DNA of 64,000 nucleotides, taken from Cupriavidus agavae (lineage in GTDB: Bacteria; Pseudomonadota; Gammaproteobacteria; Burkholderiales; Burkholderiaceae). Below, piece by piece: positions 9,288-17,646 of this stretch. The translations under genes were made by a program, and so were the position numbers. The notes under the pieces are model-generated. The model was not told where the DNA came from and did no database searches. It saw only the letters and a program-made list of their open reading frames with translations. Location: assembly GCF_004217045.1 (NCBI RefSeq), contig NZ_SGXM01000001.1, positions 806,001 to 870,000 on the forward strand, read 5' to 3'. Positions within the stretch are counted from its first letter, which is position 1. The number at the start of each line of letters is the position of its first letter.

Positions 9288-10820
9288 ATGACACAAACTC
9301 CCCGCTTGCTGGCCGCCGTCGACATGGGCTCCAACAGCTTCCGCCTGATGATCGGGCGGGTGGATGAGACCCCCACGGCGTCAGGCCCCGCCAGCCAGAT
9401 CTTCCAGGTGGACGCGCTGCGCGAGCCCGTGCGGCTGGCTGCCGGCCTGACCCCGGACAAGTATCTGGACCAGCCGGCCCGCCGCCGCGGCATCGACGCC
9501 CTGCGCCGCTTTGGCGACCGCCTGCGCGACTTTGCCCCCGGGCAGGTGCGCGCCGTGGCCACCAACACGTTGCGCGTGGCCAAGAACGCCTCGGATTTCC
9601 TGATCGAGGCCGAGCACGCGCTGGGCTTCCCGATCGAGGTGATTGCCGGGCGCGAAGAGGCCCGGCTGATCTACCTGGGCGCGTCGCACGATGCGCCGGC
9701 CTGCCAGGGCAACCGCCTCGTGGTCGATATCGGCGGTGGCTCGACCGAGTTCATCATTGGCAGCGGCTATCAATCCAAGCTGATGGAAAGCCTCTACATC
9801 GGCTGCGTCTCGCACAGCCGCTCGTTCTTCCCGAGCGGCAACGTTGACGAATACGCGATGAAGCAGGCCGAACTGGCCGCCCGCCGCGAGATTCAGGTGC
9901 TGGTGCGCCAGTACAAGGCCGCCGGGTGGCAGCAGGCGGTAGGTTCGTCGGGCACCGCGCGGGCGCTGGCCGAGTTGATCGAACTCAACGGCATGAACGA
10001 CAGCGCCTCGGAGCACGGCATCACGCGCGAAGGGCTGGAGCGCCTGAAGCGCGCGCTGATCAAGGCCGAGAACACCAACCGCGTGAAGCTGACCGGCCTC
10101 AAGGCCGACCGCATCCCGGTGCTGCCGGGCGGCCTGTCGATCATGCTCGGCGTGTTTGCCGAACTCGATATCGACCGCATGGATGTGACCGACGGCGCGC
10201 TGCGCCTGGGCGTGCTGTACGACCTGCTGGGCCGCAGCCATCACGAGGACATGCGTACCGTCACGGTGGACCAGTTCATGCGGCGCTATGCCGTGGACCG
10301 CGCGCAGGCCACGCGCGTGGGCCACGCCGCGCGCGAGCTGCTGGCGCAGTTTCCCGAGCCGCGCAACGAACGCCGCGAGGACAATCTCGCACTGCTGGGC
10401 TGGGCCGCCAGCCTGCACGAGATCGGCATGTCGATCTCGCACAGCGGCTATCACAAGCACTCGGCCTATATCTCCACGCATGCCGACATGCCCGGTTTCT
10501 CGAAGACCGACCAGGCGCGGCTTGCCACGCTGCTGCTGGGCCATGCCGGCAAGCTCGGCAAGCTCTCCGGCAGCGGGCGTTTTGTCGATTGGCGCATGCT
10601 GTTCAGCCTGCGTCTGGCGTTTGTACTATGCCGCCGGCGCGGGGACATGAAGCTGCCGGCGATCCAGGTCAAGCAGCGGTCCGACGAACTCGACGAGGGT
10701 TTCGAGGTGCGCCTGCCGAAAGCGTGGATCGAGTCGAACCCGCTCGTGGAGTACAGCCTGGCGCAGGAAGCCGACGAGTGGGAGCGCGTGGGCAAGCGCT
10801 ACAAGGTGGTGTACGTCTGA
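9288..10820 (+). CDS. ppx: Exopolyphosphatase (Ppx/GppA family)
   Basis: This enzyme removes phosphate from the ends of polyphosphate and may also hydrolyse pppGpp. The 510-residue product carries the sugar-kinase/Hsp70-type fold motifs of the family: phosphate-1 AAVDMGSNSFRLMIGR at the N-terminus, the EEARLIYLG segment and phosphate-2 VVDIGGGSTEFI. The C-terminal third is the HD-like helical domain seen in long Ppx proteins (LHEIGMSISHSGYHKHSAYI). It is divergent from ppk across a 161-base control region. Confidence 0.93.
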   Translation: MTQTPRLLAAVDMGSNSFRLMIGRVDETPTASGPASQIFQVDALREPVRLAAGLTPDKYLDQPARRRGIDALRRFGDRLRDFAPGQVRAVATNTLRVAKNASDFLIEAEHALGFPIEVIAGREEARLIYLGASHDAPACQGNRLVVDIGGGSTEFIIGSGYQSKLMESLYIGCVSHSRSFFPSGNVDEYAMKQAELAARREIQVLVRQYKAAGWQQAVGSSGTARALAELIELNGMNDSASEHGITREGLERLKRALIKAENTNRVKLTGLKADRIPVLPGGLSIMLGVFAELDIDRMDVTDGALRLGVLYDLLGRSHHEDMRTVTVDQFMRRYAVDRAQATRVGHAARELLAQFPEPRNERREDNLALLGWAASLHEIGMSISHSGYHKHSAYISTHADMPGFSKTDQARLATLLLGHAGKLGKLSGSGRFVDWRMLFSLRLAFVLCRRRGDMKLPAIQVKQRSDELDEGFEVRLPKAWIESNPLVEYSLAQEADEWERVGKRYKVVYV

Positions 10821-10855
10821 GCTTCCTCCCGCGCCCGGCGCGGCAGGCAATGAAA

Positions 10856-10879
10856 AACGGCGACCGAATGGTCGCCGTT
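10856..10879. terminator. Terminator between ppx and olsB-like gene
   Basis: AACGGCGACC and GGTCGCCGTT form a perfect 10-bp stem with a GAAT loop between two convergent genes. A-rich and T-containing flanks allow use in both directions. Confidence 0.75.
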
Positions 10880-10903
10880 GCCGTTTCTTGATGCCGGTGC
10901 AGC

Positions 10904-11749
10904 TTACTTCAGGCCGAGGAAGTGCCGGGCATAGCGCGGATTCATGTCGCGCACGCGCAGCAGCGTCAGGAAGTCGGCCACGTTGAAATCGGGATCCCAC
11001 GCCGGCAGGCCGCAGATCTTCGCACCCAGGCGCAGGTAGCCCTTGATCAGTGCCGGCGGTTCCACGTCGAGCGTCTGGTTCAGGTCGTCCACCGGCAGCG
11101 GCAGGCGGGGGAAGGCGTGGTATTCGATCGGTGCCAGCGACTTCTCGGCGAACTGGCGATAGAGGCTGGCCGCGTAGTGGCCACCGTCGCTCATCGGGAC
11201 GCTGGCGCAGCCCAGCATCGATTCGAGGTTGTAACGCTGCAGGTATTCGCCAAGGCCGCCCCAGAGCGCCATGATCACGCTGCCCGAGCGGTAGTCGCGG
11301 TGCACGCACGAGCGGCCCAGTTCCAGCATCTTGGGCCGCAGATGGGCCAGGCGGACGAGGTCGAACTCCGATTCGGCGTACAGGCAGCCGATGCGCTTGG
11401 CCTGGTGCGGCGGCAGCACGCGGTACGTGCCCACCACCTTCAGCGTTTCCTGGTCGCGCACGATCAGGTGGTCGCAGTAGGCATCGAACATGTCGACGTC
11501 GGTCTCTGCGGCGGTCGACTGCAGCCGGGCGCCCATTTCCTCGGCAAAGACCTTGTAGCGCAGGCGCTGGGCCTCGGCTACTTCGTCCTGGTGACGTGCC
11601 CACGCCACGCTGAAAGCAGGCGCCGGAGCTTGAGTCTGGGTTTGGTGCTGTGCTGGCTGACGAGGAAGACGCCTCCGCGCCGACTGGCCAGACAGGCCAG
11701 TGGGCAGGGAGTCGAACAGCGGCTGGGTAGGCGTCGGAAGGTCTCGCAT
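10904..11749 (-). CDS. olsB: OlsB-like ornithine N-acyltransferase
   Basis: The 281-residue product matches the GNAT-related hydroxyacyl-ACP acyltransferase family (Acetyltransf_5) that makes lyso-ornithine lipid from ornithine. Family features include RYKVFAEEMGARL, DHLIVRD-x(7)-GTYRVL, LELGRSCVHRDYRSG and LWGGLGEYL. About 60 N-terminal residues are a proline/glutamine-rich extension. The start at 11749 is preceded by AAAGGA, whereas the longer frame back to 11863 runs through the promoter. A four-unit Pho-type array lies upstream, which fits phosphate-free lipid synthesis during starvation. No olsA is adjacent. A different acyl transfer reaction cannot be excluded from sequence alone. Confidence 0.8.
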   Translation of the reverse strand: MRDLPTPTQPLFDSLPTGLSGQSARRRLPRQPAQHQTQTQAPAPAFSVAWARHQDEVAEAQRLRYKVFAEEMGARLQSTAAETDVDMFDAYCDHLIVRDQETLKVVGTYRVLPPHQAKRIGCLYAESEFDLVRLAHLRPKMLELGRSCVHRDYRSGSVIMALWGGLGEYLQRYNLESMLGCASVPMSDGGHYAASLYRQFAEKSLAPIEYHAFPRLPLPVDDLNQTLDVEPPALIKGYLRLGAKICGLPAWDPDFNVADFLTLLRVRDMNPRYARHFLGLK

Positions 11750-11787
11750 CAGTGTGTGTCCTTTCGGTGACGAAACGGCTTCGAAAC

Positions 11788-11843
11788 AATGTAGAGAGGC
11801 CGGGTGACAGCGCCGTGAACCGATGATGACCGTTCCATGACCG
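11788..11843 (-). promoter_or_regulatory. Tandem Pho-type box array and -10 before olsB
   Basis: Read on the minus strand, four 7-base units are spaced exactly 11 bp apart: CGGTCAT (11843-11837), CGGTCAT (11832-11826), GGTTCAC (11821-11815) and CTGTCAC (11810-11804). Ten bases later is TACATT (11793-11788), a good -10. The layout matches the pstS promoter here (box, ten bases, -10). Confidence 0.72.
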
Positions 11844-11986
11844 AGAACTGCAGGCCGGCGCACAATGCGTCAACCATAGGCCACGCCTGGATTTTCGGCC
11901 ATGGCCGATCCCTGAAAATGACGGAAATGTGGCGAAACTGTGACGACACTGGGGTACGCCAGCGTGCGAAATCGAAACGAATCTGA

Positions 11987-12463
11987 CTAAAGGAAATCTG
12001 GCTGGATGACCGCGCGCAGCACGACCTGGGCTTCGGTTTCGCGGGTGCGGGCGGCCAGCCACCAGATGCCGCTTTTCTTGACGTTCCAGCTCATCTCGTG
12101 GCCCGCCAGCAGCAGGCTGGCAAGCTGGCCGATCCAGGGCTGGTGCCCGACCACGACCGTGTGTTCGTGGCCCTGCGGCCAGTCGATCGCGGCCAGGATG
12201 GCGCCCACGTCGGCGCCGGGTGCGAGGCTGTCGATGATCTCGGCATTGCCCGACAGCGCCGCCGCCGTTTCGCGCGTGCGCAGTGCGGGGCTGCAGACCA
12301 CGCGATAGTCGGCCGGCAGATGGCTGCGCAACCATGCCGCGGACTGCTCGGCCTGCTTGCGCCCGCGACGCGTGAGCGGGCGTTGCAGATCCGCGCTGCG
12401 CGAAATGCTCAGCGCAGCGGGCAGGTCTTCCGCTTCGGCGTGGCGCCACAGGATCAGGTTCAT
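11987..12463 (-). CDS. sixA: Phosphohistidine phosphatase SixA
   Basis: SixA is a small histidine phosphatase; the E. coli enzyme dephosphorylates histidines in phosphotransfer proteins. The 158-residue length equals the family norm. The phosphate pocket is visible as LILWRHAEAED at the N-terminus (RHA), CSPALRTRETAAAL in the middle and VVGHQPWIGQLASLL toward the end, which supplies the second catalytic histidine. The start at 12463 places RHA near residue 7 as in relatives; a longer frame reads back toward the infA terminator. No partner phosphotransfer gene is adjacent. Confidence 0.88.
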   Translation of the reverse strand: MNLILWRHAEAEDLPAALSISRSADLQRPLTRRGRKQAEQSAAWLRSHLPADYRVVCSPALRTRETAAALSGNAEIIDSLAPGADVGAILAAIDWPQGHEHTVVVGHQPWIGQLASLLLAGHEMSWNVKKSGIWWLAARTRETEAQVVLRAVIQPDFL

Positions 12464-12544
12464 AGGGGAGCGGAGGGCGGTCCTCCGGCCTTGGACTGAA
12501 TTCGAGTATGGAGAAGCGCGATGGCGCCTGCAAGACGCGGCGCC

Positions 12545-12592
12545 AAAAAACAAAACGGGCCATCCGGGGCGCTTGGCCCACGGATAGCCCGT
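12545..12592 (-). terminator. Rho-independent terminator of infA
   Basis: Read on the minus strand, ACGGGCTATCCG pairs with CGGATGGCCCGT across a 14-base loop, followed by TTTTGTTTTTT. It lies about 70 bases after the infA stop. Confidence 0.75.
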
Positions 12593-12659
12593 CAGTGTCG
12601 GCAGCGGCGATGTCACCCGCGTGACAGCGGGAGTCGCCACTCAGGCCGGTACGGCGAAC

Positions 12660-12881
12660 TCAGGACTTGTGGCGGAAATTGATGCGACCCTTGGTCAGGT
12701 CGTACGGCGACATTTCCAGGGTGACGCGATCGCCGGCCAGGATACGGATGCGGTGCTTCTGCATCTTGCCCGAGGCGTAGGCCCAGATTTCCACACCGTT
12801 TTCCAGCGTGACGCGATAACGGTTGTCGGGCAGGGCTTCCGACACCACGCCACCAAATTCAATGAGTTCTTCCTTAGCCAA
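12660..12881 (-). CDS. infA: Translation initiation factor IF-1 (TTG start)
   Basis: IF-1 occupies the ribosomal A site during initiation. The 73-residue OB-fold protein is nearly canonical ([59 protein letters not shown]). The start is TTG at 12881, seven bases downstream of AAAGGA; an ATG-initiated frame would add 39 unrelated residues. Burkholderiaceae commonly carry a second infA in a ribosomal-protein operon, so this is probably the lone-gene paralogue (infA2). A hairpin terminator follows. Confidence 0.93.
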   Translation of the reverse strand: MAKEELIEFGGVVSEALPDNRYRVTLENGVEIWAYASGKMQKHRIRILAGDRVTLEMSPYDLTKGRINFRHKS

Positions 12882-13496
12882 TCTGTTTCCTTTCTGGCAG
12901 CCAGCTGCTGGCTGCATGAAGTTAGTGAGTATCCTGTAGACGCCGGCTGGCCGTGCGGAACAGGCATCGCCGCCAAGGCGACCGCCGCATCGCCACATGG
13001 CGACTGCCGCATCGTCCTTTGGCGACCGCCGCGCACATTACCACCACCCGGAGGCAAGTCGACGGGCCTGGCCGGATGCGCGGGGCGCTCCTGCCGGGCG
13101 GGTCAGGTGAATCGTGAAGGGGCGCGGATTTCCCAGACGATTGCCTTGCCGCAAGCAGCCGCGCACAGGCGCGGTCGTGACATCACGGGGACAGCGGGCA
13201 AGGTGCTTCCGGGCGGATAACCGGTCTGGCGAAACTCCCAAATGGGGCCGGACAACCCGGTTTCCAGCACGCCTGGCGACGCGCTCCCGGTTACAGGGCA
13301 TGCTCAGACACCCCGAAACTGACGCGCGATTGTAGCACGTCGCGACCGTCTTCGCAGGCGCCCCCGGCCTCCCGGCCCTCCACCAGATGGATGACCCTGC
13401 GGCAGTAGTTTCCTTAACACCCATCAGGCAGAATCGCGCCCGCCCGGTACTGCGCGGCGATATCTACAAGAGACTCAGGGAACGGGAAAATAAGAA
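12882..13496. other. 615-base stretch without a supported gene
   Basis: No open frame here has both a credible start and non-random composition; the arginine-rich frames on both strands look like GC-driven noise. A short repeat GGCGAC-Y-GCCGC recurs at about 12978, 12999 and 13021 (spacing 21-22). TACAAT on the minus strand (13334-13329) is a possible -10 pointing toward infA, about 440 bases upstream of its start. Confidence 0.5.
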
Positions 13497-13697
13497 ATGT
13501 GCGCGATTCTCGCCTTGCTAGCCTGCATTTTCCTCGGCGCACCGCTCGAATGGTATGGCGTGGGCGCCATCTGCGCGATCTGGGATCTGTTCCGGGCTGC
13601 GGAACTGCGCAAGCAGGTAAGGTTGCTGGAGGCGCATATCGAAGAATTGGAGGCGCCTGTCGTGATACTGCGTGAGGAAGCGGCAGTAGCCGTCTAG
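13497..13697 (+). CDS. Small membrane protein with C-terminal coiled coil
   Basis: The 66-residue product has a hydrophobic segment (about residues 3-30, ILALLACIFLGAPLEW then GVGAICAIWDLF) followed by a charged helix with heptad-like leucines (LRKQVRLLEAHIEELEAPVV). The hydrophobic-then-coiled-coil pattern and a purine-rich leader (GGGAAAATAAGAA) support a real gene. No function is recognised. It could be a membrane-anchored scaffold or a divisome/envelope accessory, but this is only a guess. Confidence 0.5.
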   Translation: MCAILALLACIFLGAPLEWYGVGAICAIWDLFRAAELRKQVRLLEAHIEELEAPVVILREEAAVAV

Positions 13698-13850
13698 TCC
13701 GCCAGCCCGGCGCCGTCTGCTGCCATCAGGGCCCAGATAATGAGCAGCGGTACGGTACATGTCCACCGTACCCATTTGCGGCGCGCATGGGCAGACAGCG
13801 CCCATAAAGCCAGCAGGCAGGCGAGCACCAGCGCGGAACACGCCAGAACG

Positions 13851-13884
13851 AAAAAACGGCCTACGTCTTGCGACGTAAGCCGTT
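13851..13884 (-). terminator. Terminator of tRNA-Pro
   Basis: On the minus strand, AACGGC-T-TACGTC pairs with GACGTA-G-GCCGTT around a GCAA loop, followed by TTTT. It lies 31 bases after the tRNA-Pro CCA end. Confidence 0.8.
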
Positions 13885-13914
13885 GATTCCACTGCCTTTT
13901 ACCACTGCAAATAC

Positions 13915-13991
13915 TGGTCGGAGCGATAGGATTCGAACCTACGACCCTCTGATCCCAAATCAGATGCGCTACCAGGCTGCGCTACGCTCCG
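13915..13991 (-). tRNA. tRNA-Pro (TGG anticodon)
   Basis: A 77-base cloverleaf with acceptor CGGAGCG/CGCTCCG, anticodon loop TTTGGGA (anticodon TGG), T-loop GTTCGAATC and an encoded CCA. A promoter lies directly upstream and a terminator downstream. Confidence 0.97.
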
Positions 13992-14000
13992 AAGCCGGCG

Positions 14001-14030
14001 ATTCTATCCTGATCGCGGGTCTGCGGTCAA
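14001..14030 (-). promoter_or_regulatory. tRNA-Pro promoter
   Basis: On the minus strand TTGACC (14030-14025), an 18-base spacer and TAGAAT (14006-14001) form a good sigma-70 promoter ending ten bases before the tRNA. Confidence 0.75.
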
Positions 14031-14113
14031 TTGGCATCGGCGGGCGGTGGAGCCGGGTGGGCGGGGGAGGGTGGGCGGTGTCGGCACCCCGCTTCAGGCG
14101 GGACGGTTTTGGC

Positions 14114-14141
14114 TTGACTTGGTGCGTCGCGCTGACATAAT
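14114..14141 (+). promoter_or_regulatory. Likely promoter of the diguanylate cyclase gene
   Basis: TTGACT (14114-14119) and CATAAT (14136-14141) with a 16-base spacer match sigma-70 elements. The expected leader is long, about 270 bases. Confidence 0.6.
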
Positions 14142-14415
14142 CCGCACACCGCAAAACGGTCCGACCCGGCGCCTCGCGCCGGGCATTGCAGTACCCACCC
14201 GGACCCGGTCCCGACCAACAGAACAATGGCATGCCAGCCCCGCTTTGCGACGCGTCGGCTGCGCCGTGCCTGCCTTGCCCCGCCCGATGCGCATGCATCG
14301 CCGGCAACGGGGCAACCGGACCTGCGGCAACAGAACAGGACGGCCCTTCGCAGGCCGCGAATCAGAAGGCAAGGCGGCGCCGCGCGGAGCGCCGGCAATG
14401 CCTTTGTGAACGGGA

Positions 14416-15693
14416 ATGAAGATGTTTCAGTCGCAGGTGGTGGTGCTGATCGCAGGCTTGTTTGCGCTGCAGATGGCGATCGTCTGTGCCGTATTGCGGC
14501 GCTCGGCAGGCATGGAGCGCAGCGGGCTCACGTCGTGGGCCATCGGCGACCTGATCGTGGCGCTGGCGGTGGTGCTGCTGGCCGCCCACGCGTACCGGCC
14601 CGAGTGGCCGCTGAGCGCGCTGCCCGAGTTGGCGCTGACCGCCGGGCTGTCGCTGATGGTCTATGGCACGCGGCACTTCGTTGGCAAGCCGGGGCGTGGC
14701 CTCGTGCTGGCGCTGTTGAACCTGCCCGGAATCGGCGCGCTGGCGTTGCATGCGGGGCAGGGAATCGGGCAGATCTGGTCGGGCGCCGCCTCGGGCGCGG
14801 CTGTGCTCGAAGGGATGCCGGCGGTGGCCGGGCTGGCGCTGGCGGCGTCGGTGGCGCAGGTGCTGCTGCTGCTCGAACTGCTGCGCGTGGCGCTGCCGCG
14901 GCTGCCGGCCAAGCGTGGCACGGGCCGGCTGGCGGTGCTGTCGCTGGTGCTGGTGGCGCTGGCCTGCACGCTGCTGGCTGGCGCGCAGGCGTGGCCTCCG
15001 CTCTCCACGCTGGTCGATGGCCACCCGCTGCCGCTGCCGGAGCAGCGCGACGGCGTCACCGTCTGGTTCGTGTTCGGCGTGGTGGGCCTGTCGGTCAGCT
15101 TCGCGCTGATGGCGCACGACCGGCTGCGCCGGATCATCGAGCGCCGGGCGCGCCATGACGACCTGACCGACGTGCTCTCGCGCGGCGCGTTCTGGGAGGA
15201 GCTGGAACTGGCCTGCAAGCGCGCCGAGCGGCAGCGTACGCCGTTCACCGTGGCCTTTATCGATCTCGACCACTTCAAGGCCATCAACGATCTGTACGGC
15301 CATCTGGCCGGCGACAGCGTGCTGCGCCATTTTGCCGGGCTGCTGCGCAAGGCCGCGCCTGCGCGGGCCGTGCTGGGCCGGCTCGGCGGCGAGGAATTCG
15401 CCATGGTGATGCCCGATGTCACGCTCGAAACCGGCCGGGCCATCAGCGTGCGGCTTGGTGCGTCGGTCCGCTCCACGCCGTGCCCTTCGGAGCCCGATCC
15501 GATCGCCTATACGATCAGCGTCGGCATGGCCGAGCGCCAGGCTGGCGAGAACGCCGACGCCGTGATGCGGCGCGCCGACCGCGCGCTCTACGATGCCAAG
15601 CAGATGGGCCGCAACTGCGTGTCGTCGCACGACACCGCCGAGCCGGCGGGCATGCCGCGCCGGCCCCGTGTGCGCGAGCGCGAGCCGTCCTGA
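14416..15693 (+). CDS. Membrane-bound diguanylate cyclase (GGDEF)
   Basis: The 425-residue protein has about seven predicted membrane spans in residues 5-240, then a GGDEF domain (about 250-410). The active-site loop is GGEEF at residues 324-328, and the metal/substrate region FIDLDHFKAINDLYGHLAGD is intact, so it should make cyclic di-GMP from GTP. The allosteric RxxD inhibitory site expected just before GGEEF is not visible (AVLGRLGGEEF), so product inhibition at that site is unlikely. No EAL domain is present. The signal sensed by the membrane part is unknown. The start at 14416 follows AACGGGA; an ATG two codons later is equally possible. Confidence 0.92.
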   Translation: MKMFQSQVVVLIAGLFALQMAIVCAVLRRSAGMERSGLTSWAIGDLIVALAVVLLAAHAYRPEWPLSALPELALTAGLSLMVYGTRHFVGKPGRGLVLALLNLPGIGALALHAGQGIGQIWSGAASGAAVLEGMPAVAGLALAASVAQVLLLLELLRVALPRLPAKRGTGRLAVLSLVLVALACTLLAGAQAWPPLSTLVDGHPLPLPEQRDGVTVWFVFGVVGLSVSFALMAHDRLRRIIERRARHDDLTDVLSRGAFWEELELACKRAERQRTPFTVAFIDLDHFKAINDLYGHLAGDSVLRHFAGLLRKAAPARAVLGRLGGEEFAMVMPDVTLETGRAISVRLGASVRSTPCPSEPDPIAYTISVGMAERQAGENADAVMRRADRALYDAKQMGRNCVSSHDTAEPAGMPRRPRVREREPS

Positions 15694-15793
15694 CAGCGTG
15701 CCGAGCCGCCGGTGCCGGGAGCAATTTCCGCGGCGCGGGCGGTGAGGTAGAATGCACGCCTTGCCGCCAAGGCAGGCCCGGAAAATGGCCGAT

Positions 15794-15870
15794 CCGCCCT
15801 TAGCTCAGTTGGATAGAGCACTCGCCTTCTAAGCGAGCGGTCAGAGGTTCGAATCCTCTAGGGCGGGCCA
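15794..15870 (+). tRNA. tRNA-Arg (TCT anticodon)
   Basis: A 77-base cloverleaf with acceptor CCGCCCT/AGGGCGG, anticodon stem CTCGC/GCGAG, loop CTTCTAA (anticodon TCT), T-loop GTTCGAATC and an encoded CCA. TAGAAT at 15748-15753 is a likely -10. No duplicated 3' end was found downstream, so there is no direct sign of an integrated element. Confidence 0.97.
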
Positions 15871-15980
15871 ACATCCCCCCCTCCCACTCTTGTCCTGCGC
15901 GCCAACCGCCTTGCGCGCCACTCCAGTATTTCTCCCAGACGTCGATATTCGTTATTCGAACCGACCAATGGGAGTTGCTT

Positions 15981-17630
15981 GTGAAGCTGAAATGCGTGAC
16001 CGGGCTAGTCACGATGACCTGTGTCCTGCTGAGCCATGCGGCGTTGGCATCCACCGTGGGGCAGGGCATCATTTCCGATCTGCGCGCTGGCCAGTTCTCG
16101 GCCAAGCGCAGCGTGTGGAGCGTCAACAAGCTCGCCAGCACCGATGCCATCGGCATTTATCAGGTGCCGTTCTTCAAGACGGCCCAGCCGACCGTGGCGG
16201 ACTGCACGAAGGTGGTGGAACCCTGCCTGGACGAGAAGCTGCTGCTGACCCAGCCGGGCATGAATTTCGTCCGGCAGTACAACCAGCTGATCCAGTCTGC
16301 CGAAAACTACGTCGATATTGCCAGCCTGGATTCCCAGGACGGCCTGATGCTGGACAATATCCGCGCCGCGCTGGGCGCCCTGGCACGCAAGAACAAGCCC
16401 ATCACGGTGCGCGTGATGTTTGGCTCGGTGCCGGAACTGCTCAATTTCCGCGTTCAGAATAATCCGAAGTCCGCCGCCGATACGCTCAAGTACATCACGC
16501 GTGATATTCCGGCCTCGTCGCCGATGAAAGTATTCGTGGGGATGTACCGCTCCGGTTATCTGGGGCGTTCATGGAACCACGCCAAGATTCTGTCGGTGGA
16601 CGGCGACAGCGTGATTATCGGCGGGGTCAACTTCCTCGATGGCGATTTCAAGTCGGCCGGTTATGTGAGCAGTATCAACCCGGTGAACGACATGTCGCTG
16701 GGCTACCGCAGCGCCGGCCTGGGCGTGCCGGCGAGCAAGTTCCTCGATAACGAATGGGACCTCGTCTGCAAGCAGGCCAAGGACGCCGAGAAGAGCATTC
16801 TCTGGGCCGCCACGGCCCTGTGGACCCGCAGCGGCCGGCCGTCGTGGGATCTGCAGCGCTTCCAGAACGGCAATATCTACGAGACCGGCTGCCCCGACAA
16901 GCTGGCAAGGGGTTTCGACTTCACCAGCAACCACGCACCGCAGGACGATCCGAACGCCGACTACGCGATCTCGCTGGGCCGGCTGGGCGATGTGGCGGAC
17001 TGGGAGCAGGACGCTTCGGACGTGGCGCAGGTCAGCATGATCCAGCGCGCCCATTCGTATGTGCGGATTTCCCAGCAATCGCTCTACAACAATGCGCTGA
17101 GCAAGCTGGATGCGAATACACCGGGTTATCTCACCGTGGTGCCGTTTCCGCGCAAGGTCCTGATGGCGCTGTGCGGCGCGATGGGGCGCGGGGTCAAGGT
17201 GCAGGTCATGACGTCCGGCGAGAAAGGACACCCGGGAACCTATCCGTACAGCCCGCCGCTGGGTCGCGAGGTGGCGTATCCCGCATACGCCTCCATCGCG
17301 GAACTGAAGGGGTATCTGAAGGAGTTCGGCGGCTGCCAGCCGGGCCTGGTCGAAGACGCGAAGCTGCTCGAAATCCGCACCAACTGGAACAAGGCGGCAG
17401 CCAACGCCGCCGCGGCCAGCTATACCCATTTCCCGAACCACTCGAAGGTGGTGATGGTGGACAGCCTGAACAGGGGCACGGGGCAGGTGGACGGCAAGCT
17501 GGTGTATGTCGGCTCGCATAACACCTACGACCAGTCTCACGCGGAGTACGGCGTCATCGTGGATTCCCAGCGTTTTGCCGATCGCATGGACGAGGAATTC
17601 TGGCAATACAACTGGAACAACGCTAAGTAA
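15981..17630 (+). CDS. Exported phospholipase D-like protein (two HKD motifs)
   Basis: The 549-residue product begins with a Sec signal peptide (KLKCVTGLVTMTCVLLSHAALA) and carries two HKD motifs: HAKILSVD at about residues 200-207, with downstream IIGGVNF, and HSKVVMVD at about 487-494, with downstream YVGSHN. Two motifs in one chain form a complete PLD active site, so a phosphodiesterase or phospholipase acting outside the cytoplasm is expected. The GTG at 15981 was preferred because GGAG lies six bases upstream; an upstream TTG has no spacing to that site. It is the first of three consecutive genes for exported proteins. The true substrate (lipid, nucleic acid or other) is not evident. Confidence 0.82.
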   Translation: MKLKCVTGLVTMTCVLLSHAALASTVGQGIISDLRAGQFSAKRSVWSVNKLASTDAIGIYQVPFFKTAQPTVADCTKVVEPCLDEKLLLTQPGMNFVRQYNQLIQSAENYVDIASLDSQDGLMLDNIRAALGALARKNKPITVRVMFGSVPELLNFRVQNNPKSAADTLKYITRDIPASSPMKVFVGMYRSGYLGRSWNHAKILSVDGDSVIIGGVNFLDGDFKSAGYVSSINPVNDMSLGYRSAGLGVPASKFLDNEWDLVCKQAKDAEKSILWAATALWTRSGRPSWDLQRFQNGNIYETGCPDKLARGFDFTSNHAPQDDPNADYAISLGRLGDVADWEQDASDVAQVSMIQRAHSYVRISQQSLYNNALSKLDANTPGYLTVVPFPRKVLMALCGAMGRGVKVQVMTSGEKGHPGTYPYSPPLGREVAYPAYASIAELKGYLKEFGGCQPGLVEDAKLLEIRTNWNKAAANAAAASYTHFPNHSKVVMVDSLNRGTGQVDGKLVYVGSHNTYDQSHAEYGVIVDSQRFADRMDEEFWQYNWNNAK

Positions 17631-17646
17631 TCCGCCCGGACCGATC

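Larger units (their letters stand above)
13992..14415. other. 424-base spacer between tRNA-Pro and the cyclase gene
   Basis: It holds two promoters pointing outward: one for tRNA-Pro (14001-14030, minus) and TTGACT-16-CATAAT (14114-14141, plus) for the diguanylate cyclase gene. The plus promoter implies a leader of about 270 bases before the cyclase start. No coding frame in the leader is convincing. Confidence 0.6.

Noticed and set aside
12978-13034. CRISPR-like or tandem repeat of GGCGAC-Y-GCCGC
   Set aside because: Only three imperfect units of about 12-16 bases with 21-22-base spacing; too short and GC-driven to be a CRISPR array.
13518-13892. Minus-strand frame of 124 codons between tRNA-Pro and the 13497 gene
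   Set aside because: It starts inside the tRNA-Pro terminator and has no consistent composition.
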